The notes under the pieces: model-generated | The model's input: the letters and a program-made list of their open reading frames with translations, nothing else | Told to the model about the DNA's origin: nothing | The model's database searches: none | Assembly (NCBI GenBank): GCA_030835135.1 | Contig: JAUQWO010000064.1 | Coordinates: forward strand, 62,001-126,000 | Length of the DNA stretch: 64,000 nucleotides | Origin: Bacteroidota bacterium | Lineage (GTDB): Bacteria > Bacteroidota > Ignavibacteria > UBA10030 > UBA6906 | Direction: 5' to 3' | Part shown: positions 1-7,482 of the stretch, piece by piece | How the letters are laid out: each line of letters starts with the position of its first letter | Numbering within the stretch: the stretch's first letter is position 1 | Program-made: the position numbers and the translations under genes

Positions 1-1
1 C

Positions 2-640
2 GCACTCTGGTTCGCCATCGCACTCGGGTTCAAGGAGAGCGCGGCCCCCATCGTGGTCGTCCTTGCATTCTGGATCATGGTACACGGACAGGGCAGGAAA
101 GCGATCCTGCAGATGTGGCCGCACGCTCTGGTCCTGATCGCCTGGATCATCATGAAAAGCATGGGCACCCATCCGCTCGCGATCACAGACGACCACCCCT
201 ATGCCTGGGGCCTGCTCGGTGGGCACATTCTGAAGAACATCGGGCTCTATGTCACCTGGCTGATCCCGGTACCGTTCGGCTTCCTGGCGATCATCGCCCT
301 GATGGGATGGACGTGCATTCGCAGACCGGCGATCGGGGTGTTCCTGTTGATCTGGACACTCCTGATGCTCCTGCCCCCGGTCATCCTCGTTCAGCATGCA
401 TTCCGCTACTACGCGATCATGGCACTTCCCCCTGTCGCCATTGGCATGGCGATCGCCATCCGCTCACTCCCCTTCCCCCGACAATGGCAAACGGCTTCCA
501 TCGTCGCGATCGCGACGATCCAGATCGTCGCGAATCTCTTCTTCATCCAGGGACATGTGGGCAGGGGGATCCACGACGATGAGCCGGCACGGGATGATGG
601 CTACAACCATCTGATCCGCCGGTCGCTCCAGGGAGAATAG
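2..640 (+). CDS. Polytopic membrane protein, C-terminal part (5' end outside window)
   Basis: The frame is open from base 2, so this is the last ~212 residues of a gene that begins before the window. It shows four or five hydrophobic segments (for example around IVVVLAFWIM and the stretch ending in LLMLLPPVILV). Near the start is GFKESAAP, which resembles the loop with a K-E pair found in some GT-C (GT39/PMT-like) glycosyltransferases. It ends in a short hydrophilic tail. A role as a membrane sugar transferase is only a guess; what is visible is an integral membrane protein. It converges on the TerC-family gene, with a terminator-like hairpin between the two stop codons. Confidence 0.6.
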   Translation, partial: ALWFAIALGFKESAAPIVVVLAFWIMVHGQGRKAILQMWPHALVLIAWIIMKSMGTHPLAITDDHPYAWGLLGGHILKNIGLYVTWLIPVPFGFLAIIALMGWTCIRRPAIGVFLLIWTLLMLLPPVILVQHAFRYYAIMALPPVAIGMAIAIRSLPFPRQWQTASIVAIATIQIVANLFFIQGHVGRGIHDDEPARDDGYNHLIRRSLQGE

Positions 641-675
641 GACCCGGGGCGGGACCGCGATCGCCCGCCCCGGTC
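641..675. terminator. Terminator-like hairpin between convergent genes
   Basis: GACCCGGGGCGGG (641-653) pairs with CCCGCCCCGGTC (664-675) with one bulged C and a 10-nt loop. It starts right after the TAG of the upstream gene and lies 5 bp from the stop of the convergent TerC gene, so it could serve both. There is no T-tract, so intrinsic termination may be weak. Confidence 0.5.
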
Positions 676-680
676 ACATA

Positions 681-1778
681 CTACACAGCGGCTTCTTTCG
701 ACTTTGCTATCATCAGTGATGCGACCACCCCTGCCCCGAGGATGGCAAGCACCATCCCGAGGACGTACAGATTGAAGTGAGCACCGAGCAGTTCCTTCAG
801 CCAGCCATGCGTCAGCATCTTCACTCCGACAAGGACCAGCACGAGCGCGAGTGACACCTTCAGGTACCTGAACTTCTCGATCATACCCGCGAGGGCAAAG
901 TACAGGCTCCGCAATCCGAGGATCGCGAACACATTGGAGGTGAAGACCAGGAATGGGTCCGCCGTGATCGCAAAGATCGCCGGGATCGAGTCCACGGCGA
1001 AGATCAGGTCGGTGAACTCGACCATCACCAGCGCAAGGAACAACGGTGTCGCCAGGAACTTGCCGGCCGGTGCGGTTGCCACTACCTCATCCCGCTGCGG
1101 TTCCTCGCCGGGTTGCGACGGTTCCAGCGACCACGCGGAACCAGCGCGGACGAAGAAATGCTGGCCATGATAGCGTTGTGTGATCGGGAACAGGCGCCGC
1201 GTGATGCGCACGATGATGCTGGAATGCGGATCCTCGTTCCCTCCCTTCAAGACGAGCATCTTGAGACCGGTGATGACGAGGAAGACGCCGAACACATAGA
1301 TGACCCACGTGAACTCCGCGATCATGGCGGCACCCACCGCGATCATCACCCCGCGCATCACCAGCGCCCCGATGATCCCCCAGAACAGCACCCGGTGCTG
1401 ATAGATCGGCGGCACCGCCAGGAACGAAAAGATCATGCTGATGACGAAGATGTTGTCCACGGAGAGGGATTTTTCGACGATATAGCCGGTCAGATACTTC
1501 ATCGTCGCCGACGGACCATCGTTGTATACCTCCCCCACCCCCGCCACACTGCGCGACGCCCCACCCATCAGGTCAGGGGAGAGACCGAGCCCCATCCAGT
1601 GGTTCTCGTAGCCAACGTAGATGAAGACGGCGAACGAGAGACCGAGGGCGATCCAGAACGCGGACCAGCCGAGGGCCTCCCTCACCGAGACAACATGCGC
1701 CTTCCTGTTGAAGACACCAAGGTCAAGCGCCAGCAGGATGAGGATCAACCCGGTGAAGCCGGCATACATCCAGAACAT
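681..1778 (-). CDS. TerC family integral membrane protein
   Basis: 365 residues with about nine hydrophobic segments. The TerC/Alx pattern is clear: an N-terminal segment with LDLGVFN, a conserved EKSLSVDNIFVISMIF acidic/asparagine motif, and a C-terminal VEFTDLIFAVDSIPAIFAIT motif. In this family the acidic residues within membrane segments are thought to handle metal ions; Alx and TerC members have been linked to Mn2+ export and metal loading of secreted proteins. The ATG at 1778 (MFWMYAGF) is preferred because the 41 extra residues available upstream look non-native and family members begin at this hydrophobic segment. I see no yybP-ykoY-type motif upstream. The substrate cannot be read from the sequence. 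Confidence 0.9.
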   Translation of the reverse strand: MFWMYAGFTGLILILLALDLGVFNRKAHVVSVREALGWSAFWIALGLSFAVFIYVGYENHWMGLGLSPDLMGGASRSVAGVGEVYNDGPSATMKYLTGYIVEKSLSVDNIFVISMIFSFLAVPPIYQHRVLFWGIIGALVMRGVMIAVGAAMIAEFTWVIYVFGVFLVITGLKMLVLKGGNEDPHSSIIVRITRRLFPITQRYHGQHFFVRAGSAWSLEPSQPGEEPQRDEVVATAPAGKFLATPLFLALVMVEFTDLIFAVDSIPAIFAITADPFLVFTSNVFAILGLRSLYFALAGMIEKFRYLKVSLALVLVLVGVKMLTHGWLKELLGAHFNLYVLGMVLAILGAGVVASLMIAKSKEAAV

Positions 1779-1954
1779 TACGGTCCTTTGGTTGGGTGGA
1801 CGGAAGACTGATGTCCTCTTGTAACCATGGGGCAGGGTGGGGAGTTCCGTTCTCCGGAGCCGCATCAATACCCCGGGGAATGCCCATTCCACCCGTTCCA
1901 ACAGAGTTCATCCGGGGGCCCTGTGGAGCCTGGGAGAGGCGACCGGCCTGCAGT

Positions 1955-2623
1955 TCACCGTTCGGGGGCCAGGGCGGGGTCAGGCCCGGGCACCGGCTCC
2001 CTCAGTATCCAGTAGACAATGACACTGATGATCGCAGCGAAGAAACACCAGACCGACGTCAGGTACTGGAAGAACGCGACAGCGGTGACCAGACAGGACA
2101 GGAACATGAGGACGCCCATGACGCGGAGGCGTGAATTCTTCGCAATGAACAGCGGCGTGATCACAGTGATGAAGTAGACAATGAAGACGGGAATAGCCAG
2201 CGCTTCGGGGAAGTCGCTGAGGTACCGGACGTGATGCCCCTGAATATCCGGAACGACATGCAGGAACAGCAGGCACCACGTGTAATACAGGGAGACCGAG
2301 AGACCCATGCCGAGCAGCGCGGTGTGCAACCGCCTGTTCCCGCCCCCTTCCTCCATCAGCAGCACGGCGAGCGGGAGCATCGTTGGCCAGACGACACGGG
2401 CCATGAGGAGGAACCCGAAGGTACCGGCCCGTTCGAGGTGCGCATACCCGGGATCCGTCAACGCCAGCCAGAGAAATCCCTCGGTGATCTGCTGGAGTCC
2501 GAACAGCAGTGGAATGCTTGCAAAGGCGATCTGCGAGGGCCGCCGGACCTCCCTCACCGTCACGGCCCCTATCGCCGAGATCGCTGCACCGCCGATGAAA
2601 CTTGCTTCTGCCGAATAGCACAT
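1955..2623 (-). CDS. DUF6629-like small membrane protein
   Basis: 222 residues with six or seven hydrophobic segments. It begins MCYSAEASF, followed by a transmembrane segment and IPLLFGLQQITEGFLW. This N-terminal signature is one I associate with a family of unknown multi-pass membrane proteins (DUF6629, recalled rather than searched). No catalytic motif is apparent and the function is unknown. It lies between TerC (176 bp downstream on the same strand) and TonB receptor 1 upstream, and is probably transcribed on its own. Confidence 0.7.
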   Translation of the reverse strand: MCYSAEASFIGGAAISAIGAVTVREVRRPSQIAFASIPLLFGLQQITEGFLWLALTDPGYAHLERAGTFGFLLMARVVWPTMLPLAVLLMEEGGGNRRLHTALLGMGLSVSLYYTWCLLFLHVVPDIQGHHVRYLSDFPEALAIPVFIVYFITVITPLFIAKNSRLRVMGVLMFLSCLVTAVAFFQYLTSVWCFFAAIISVIVYWILREPVPGPDPALAPER

Positions 2624-2705
2624 GCCGTTTCGCTTGCTCCTGATTCATCGCCATCACACCGGTGACCGGGAACATCCACCCACGGGTACCGGTGCCGATC
2701 GTCCA

Positions 2706-2721
2706 TGCCCCGTCCGGGGCA
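2706..2721 (-). terminator. Hairpin just after TonB receptor 1
   Basis: TGCCCC-GTCC-GGGGCA, a 6-bp GC-only stem with a 4-nt loop, starts 6 bp past the stop codon at 2728. It has no T-tract. It is a plausible 3' end for the receptor transcript. Confidence 0.35.
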
Positions 2722-2727
2722 CGGCTA

Positions 2728-5661
2728 CTACAGCCGCAGACGGACACCGGCCATGGCGGAGAGCCCATACTGATCGATCGCCACGGGGAACGACCGGCTC
2801 GTATTGTTCGTCACGTCATGCTCGGCATTGAGGTTGTTCACATTCGCATAGACCTGCAGCCCTGCCCACGGCAGTTCCTGCTTGACCGAAATGTCCCAGC
2901 GTCCATACCGGGCCGACATGGTCCGGAGCTGCGGCCAGAAATCCGGGTTGCGGAAGATGTTGTCCTGGAACAGGAATGACACACGGGCGGAGAATCCCTC
3001 GTGGTCGTATCCGATCATGAGGTTCAGGACATCGTTCGGTTGATTGAGGAGACGTGCCGTATAGAACGTATCCGCGATCATGCGCGTCGCATTGCCGTCT
3101 TCATCGTACTGCCACTGCATGATGGCCTTGGGGTACTTCGCCTCGGAAAAGATGTGCGTGTAGTTCACATTCAGCGACAGGCCCGACAACAGTCCCGGCA
3201 GATACCAGAAGTTGGTCTGCCATTCGGTCTCGACGCCGTACAGGTCCACCGGGATCGTGCTGTTGATGTACGTGTTCATCTGATACAGGGGCCCGGTATA
3301 CTGCGGCAGGTCGGGGAACTCGCGCAGGTTGCTGAGGAACCGCGAGGAGAAGAACACCAGTCCGCTGATCTTCTTGCGGAATCCGTTCACCGAAAGCAGC
3401 CCGATCTCATTGCTGTGCAGCGCCACCACAACATCGAGATTCTCGGACGTCATCGGCTTGATGGCGAAATTGTTGTAGGTGATGACGCCGGCCAGGGTGA
3501 TCATGTACCGCGGGGAGAGCGTGCTGTAGTCGGAATACACGAGCGTGTTGGTATAGGCCACGCGCATCTGCAGCCAGTCGGTGGGCTGGTAGCGCACGTG
3601 GACCATCGGGAGCCAGCGGCCGTGCGGGACGGACACCGTGGTGTCCTTTCCCTGCACCCCGCGGAAGACCTCCATCCCGCGGTATCCCGTGTAATGCGTT
3701 GTCAGGTTCTGATACCGGATGCCGGGGACGATCGAGATCTCGTCGCCGAGTGCGAGTGTCGCCATGGCATACCCGGCACTCTTCGTCTCGAAGCCGTCAT
3801 AGTTGTTGAGCGTCGACGAGAGCGCATCACGCGTGATCCCGCTCCCGTCGGCCGGCGCCAGTGCGGTGAGCAGGTCAACGTTCACGGCGTACGGCGCCGG
3901 GAACTCGCCATCCAGAAATCGCCCTACCGTGTACGCGGGATCATACATCACCTTGGCGGAAAGATTCCGCGGAAACGTGCCATTCGTCGCCAGCACGCGG
4001 AGAAGGGCCTGCACATCGCCCGCTCCCGTACCACTCACATACTCATAGCCGTGCTCACGACGTTGGAGCATCCCGCCGATCTTCACTGATCCACTGATCC
4101 CCCCGGTGAGCGTGAACTCACGCTGGAGATCAAGATAGCCGGCGAGCAACCGCTCCCGCGTCGTGGTCCCGCGCATGGTGAGTCCGGAATATCCCGCGCG
4201 TGAGGGATCCACCTTGAGCGCGCGCATCGTGACCTGGGGATCGAGGTACAGATAGTCCGCCGGCCGGGCAAGCGCCTGTCCCTGCCGGAACTGGAAACTC
4301 AGTGCGCGCGGGTCCAGGTTCTCCGAGCGGCCATAGGAGAGCTTGAGATCGGCGTGGAACCACGGAAGCTCCTGCTTCACCGTGAGCACGTTGCTCAGGA
4401 CATTGATGGTGTTCTCGCTGTACCCGGCACCGAGGTAGACCGTGCTGCTGGAACCGGGAAGGGTGATGTTCCGGTTCGATGTACGGGTCAGCCCGGAATT
4501 GTAGAAACTGATCAGACCGATGGCTCCGTCCTCATGCTGATAGTCCAGGACGGCGGTCACCCCTTGACGTTCGCGCGTGCGGAAATTGTCGTTGACCACG
4601 ATCCCCCCGACCACCGGCAACCCGCTGTAGTCCGCGGCTTTGTTGTACAGCGCGAGCGATGCCGTCATCGTATTGTCGCTCAGGTTGCGCCGTTCGATCG
4701 ACCCCAGCAGGAATATTCCGAGCGCCTCATCCAGGAACCTGTTCTCGAGCGACGCGGAGAGCCGGTAGTCATTCCGGGTGTTCTTCAGGCCGTTGTAGCC
4801 GCCTTCGGTGCGGAGTTCGAGCGAAGGGATCCAGGACGTGTTCCGGGGTGCGGCCTCCGTGGATCGCGCGGCCCGCCGGAGCGTGAAGTTGATCGTCCCC
4901 CCGATCAGCGCCGCATCCATGTCGGGCGTGATCGCTTTGACCACCTCGATCCCGCCGATCATGGTGGAGGAGATCATGCTCAGGTCCTCGGCCCTGTCGC
5001 CCAGGCGCGTGAGGGTACCCGATGCGGCATCCACACTGGTGATGTTGTTGCTCGACGGGATATCGCTCGGCAACTCGACCCCCTCGATGGTGACCTGGTT
5101 GTACTGTGGCGCCATCCCGCGGATGATGACCTGACTCCCCTCGCCGCCCACCCGTATCAGGGCCACACCCGGAAGCCGTCCGACGACATCGGCCACGGTC
5201 ATGTCCGGCAGCTCCAGGATCTTCGCCGCGGACACCACATTCATGACAGGTAATGCCACCAACTGCTGGGCGATCGCCGCATTCTGTCCGACCGCCTGCC
5301 CGGTGACAACGATCGTCTCCCCTTCGATGGTGATCGGCACGAGCCGGAAGTCCCGGGTGATCGTACCGGTCGCGGCGGCGCCGATCGTGACCGTCGATGC
5401 AAGCGTTTGGTACCCGACGAAACTGATCTTCACCGGATGTTCCCCGGGGGCGATCCCCCGGATGGTGAACCGTCCATTCACATCGGTGGATGCGCCCGAT
5501 CCCGTTCCGGTGAGGAGGACATTCGCCCCGGGAAGGGGATCACCGGTATGTGCATCCTTGATCGTACCGCTCAACGTGACAGTGGGTTCAGCAGGGATGG
5601 CAAGGGATGAGCAACACACGAGAACGACGAGACACAGCAGCGGACACCGGAACACATTCAT
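2728..5661 (-). CDS. TonB-dependent receptor 1 (carboxypeptidase-regulatory-like N-terminus)
   Basis: 977 residues. Signal peptide at about 1-24. A CarboxypepD_reg-like beta-sandwich follows at about 30-110 (GTIKDAHTGDPLPGANV, then VNGRFTIRGIAPGEH), then the plug (about 125-260, with VGRLPGVALIRVGGEG and IIRGMAPQYNQVTIEGVEL), then a long beta-barrel ending in the aromatic/basic-rich GVRLRL. The plug segment with AITPDMDAALIGGTINF matches the Xanthomonas/Caulobacter-type receptors (TIGR01782-like) rather than SusC. ATG 5661 is chosen for its signal peptide and an AAGGA site 9-10 nt upstream; a GTG 36 nt further out also stays in frame. No SusD-like partner is adjacent. It is a clear paralogue of the receptor at 17382-20357. 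The ligand is unknown; nearby GH2 and GH29 enzymes suggest a carbohydrate. Confidence 0.88.
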   Translation of the reverse strand: MNVFRCPLLCLVVLVCCSSLAIPAEPTVTLSGTIKDAHTGDPLPGANVLLTGTGSGASTDVNGRFTIRGIAPGEHPVKISFVGYQTLASTVTIGAAATGTITRDFRLVPITIEGETIVVTGQAVGQNAAIAQQLVALPVMNVVSAAKILELPDMTVADVVGRLPGVALIRVGGEGSQVIIRGMAPQYNQVTIEGVELPSDIPSSNNITSVDAASGTLTRLGDRAEDLSMISSTMIGGIEVVKAITPDMDAALIGGTINFTLRRAARSTEAAPRNTSWIPSLELRTEGGYNGLKNTRNDYRLSASLENRFLDEALGIFLLGSIERRNLSDNTMTASLALYNKAADYSGLPVVGGIVVNDNFRTRERQGVTAVLDYQHEDGAIGLISFYNSGLTRTSNRNITLPGSSSTVYLGAGYSENTINVLSNVLTVKQELPWFHADLKLSYGRSENLDPRALSFQFRQGQALARPADYLYLDPQVTMRALKVDPSRAGYSGLTMRGTTTRERLLAGYLDLQREFTLTGGISGSVKIGGMLQRREHGYEYVSGTGAGDVQALLRVLATNGTFPRNLSAKVMYDPAYTVGRFLDGEFPAPYAVNVDLLTALAPADGSGITRDALSSTLNNYDGFETKSAGYAMATLALGDEISIVPGIRYQNLTTHYTGYRGMEVFRGVQGKDTTVSVPHGRWLPMVHVRYQPTDWLQMRVAYTNTLVYSDYSTLSPRYMITLAGVITYNNFAIKPMTSENLDVVVALHSNEIGLLSVNGFRKKISGLVFFSSRFLSNLREFPDLPQYTGPLYQMNTYINSTIPVDLYGVETEWQTNFWYLPGLLSGLSLNVNYTHIFSEAKYPKAIMQWQYDEDGNATRMIADTFYTARLLNQPNDVLNLMIGYDHEGFSARVSFLFQDNIFRNPDFWPQLRTMSARYGRWDISVKQELPWAGLQVYANVNNLNAEHDVTNNTSRSFPVAIDQYGLSAMAGVRLRL

Positions 5662-5841
5662 TGCAGACGATCCTTGTAACGTGATACTCCTCCTCACTTG
5701 TCACGCGCCGCCACGGAGTCAGGAGGAACAACCGGGGACCCCACCATGCATGCCGGGAGAGAGGGGAATTCTCTGGGGGCAGCATGATAATGTCCGGCAT
5801 ATCATGCAGAAAAGCAACCCGCCGGGCCCCGGAAATCACGA

Positions 5842-7239
5842 TCAGGCAAGCAATCCGGCAACGACGAACAGCACGGCCGCGATACTCGCGGAAACCAGCG
5901 CATACGGGAGCTGGGCTTCGACATGCTCGATCACGCTGGTCTTCGCGGAGATCGCGGTGACCACGGAGGTATCAGAGAACGGAGAGGTATTGTCGCCGAA
6001 CACGCCGCCGGAGATGCATGCAGCGAACATCAGGGGAAGGGGCACCCCCATCGCCTGGGAGACCGGAACGGCCAGCGGGACCATGATACTGAATGTCCCG
6101 TACGAGGTCCCGGTCGCGAACGAGATCAGACAGCTGACGAAGAAGAAGATCAGGGGCATGAGGAACGGAGGAACATTGCCGGACGCAAGGCCGGCGATGT
6201 AGTGGCCCGTTCCCATTTCCTTGCACAGGGAACCAAGCGCCAGCGCGAGCGCCAGCAGGATCCCGACTTCCATGAAATCGCCGAATCCGGTGTAGACCGA
6301 TTTCTCGATCGGTGGCCGCTCCGCGGCCGGGCGGAACTGGATCATGAGCGCGAGCGCTGCAATGGAAGCAAGGACCGCGTAGAAGACCGACGCCGTGCCA
6401 TCCCCTTTGAGCATCGACCCCCCGCCGGTCACGAACAGCGCGATCAGCATTGTGGCCACGAGCACCAGCACCGGCACGATCACCAGAAGGCTCATCGCCG
6501 GTGTCCCTCCGGCCAGCGCCGGGTCACCCGTCCCATGGTCCGCCGCCACATCGTCCATGACGTCTTTCTCCTTCACCGCGGCGACGTACTTCTTCATCGC
6601 ACCGATGTTCCAGCCGAAGGTCATCGTGAAGATGATGACGATGAGACTGACGATACAATAGAAGTTCATGGTCATCGCACTGACGACCACACCGAACGGG
6701 TCGCTGATGCCCTGGGCGACAAGGAGCGTCATGTAGAACGCTCCCCAGCTGTTGAACACGATGGTGGCGACCCAGTTGATGCTGATGCTGTGAAGGAAGT
6801 ACGCGAGCTTCGCGCGCGGGATCCCGAGCCGGTCGTACAGACTCCCGACCGTCGTCCCATTGACCATGATATTCGAGTAGTTCTCCAGGATCATGAGCAA
6901 CCCGATCGCCCATGTCAGGAGAAAGACCGGCCGCCTGCTGCGGATGTTCAGGGATTCCAGAAGACGGATCATCCCCTTGAAGCCACCCGACGTCTCCATC
7001 AGCTTGATGAGTCCGCCGACGAAGATCCCGAACAGGATCAGCTGCAGATTGGCACGGTCACCGGTGACCGTGATCACCCGTTCCAGATACTCCACCACGA
7101 ACGCACCCTTCGCAACGGACAGGAGGAACGTCGCCGCCAGACCGCCGACCAGAAGGGCGGGAATGATCTTCTTTTTCCAGAGGGCCAGAACAAGCGCAAG
7201 GACGGGGGGAAGGATGCTCAGGATGCCAAGGTGCGTCAT
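5842..7239 (-). CDS. nhaC: NhaC-family Na+/H+ antiporter
   Basis: 465 residues, about eleven hydrophobic segments, standard length for the Na_H_antiporter (PF03553) family. Diagnostic pieces are the early tandem PALLVGGL / FLLSVAKG helices, the central NYSNIMVNGTTVGSLYDR, the SFATGTSYGTFSIMVPLAVP helix break, and GDNTSPFSDTSVV near the end, where the polar residues probably bind the ion. It would exchange cytoplasmic Na+ for protons, or in some relatives carry amino-acid-like substrates (malate/lactate, arginine/ornithine). ATG 7239 is chosen because AAAGGTCC lies 6-7 nt upstream and the further in-frame extension is not membrane-like. It is divergent from the GH2 gene. Confidence 0.87.
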   Translation of the reverse strand: MTHLGILSILPPVLALVLALWKKKIIPALLVGGLAATFLLSVAKGAFVVEYLERVITVTGDRANLQLILFGIFVGGLIKLMETSGGFKGMIRLLESLNIRSRRPVFLLTWAIGLLMILENYSNIMVNGTTVGSLYDRLGIPRAKLAYFLHSISINWVATIVFNSWGAFYMTLLVAQGISDPFGVVVSAMTMNFYCIVSLIVIIFTMTFGWNIGAMKKYVAAVKEKDVMDDVAADHGTGDPALAGGTPAMSLLVIVPVLVLVATMLIALFVTGGGSMLKGDGTASVFYAVLASIAALALMIQFRPAAERPPIEKSVYTGFGDFMEVGILLALALALGSLCKEMGTGHYIAGLASGNVPPFLMPLIFFFVSCLISFATGTSYGTFSIMVPLAVPVSQAMGVPLPLMFAACISGGVFGDNTSPFSDTSVVTAISAKTSVIEHVEAQLPYALVSASIAAVLFVVAGLLA

Positions 7240-7482
7240 CGTCGGACCTTTGTCGTGACTGGCGTGTATTCGCTTGGGAGCCGCGGCCGGCGAGCGCCGG
7301 ACCGTACAGGAGTAACGGAGCGTGCTCAGAGTATACGGAGTTGCATCCGAGAAATCAACATGCACGGACGGGACCGTCGGCCCCCTCCACACCCCCCCCC
7401 GCGGGGTTTGTCCTTTCCAGAAGAATGTGATACATTGCTTTCATTCGTGGTACGTCTTCTCCTGCACCCGGAAGGAACCTGC

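Noticed and set aside
1779-1954. Possible Mn2+-sensing yybP-ykoY riboswitch in front of the TerC-family gene
   Set aside because: Such elements often precede TerC genes, but the leader read on the minus strand lacks the conserved loop sequences and paired arms I would expect.
7388-7400. Run of C residues before the GH2 gene as a phase-variation tract
   Set aside because: It is outside the coding region and short, and no alternative reading outcome is evident from one sequence.
5923-7482. Upstream in-frame extension of the GH2 gene giving a much longer protein
   Set aside because: The stretch is antisense to nhaC, is rich in His, Arg and Asp as shadow frames are, and a signal peptide with a good ribosome-binding site begins at 7483.
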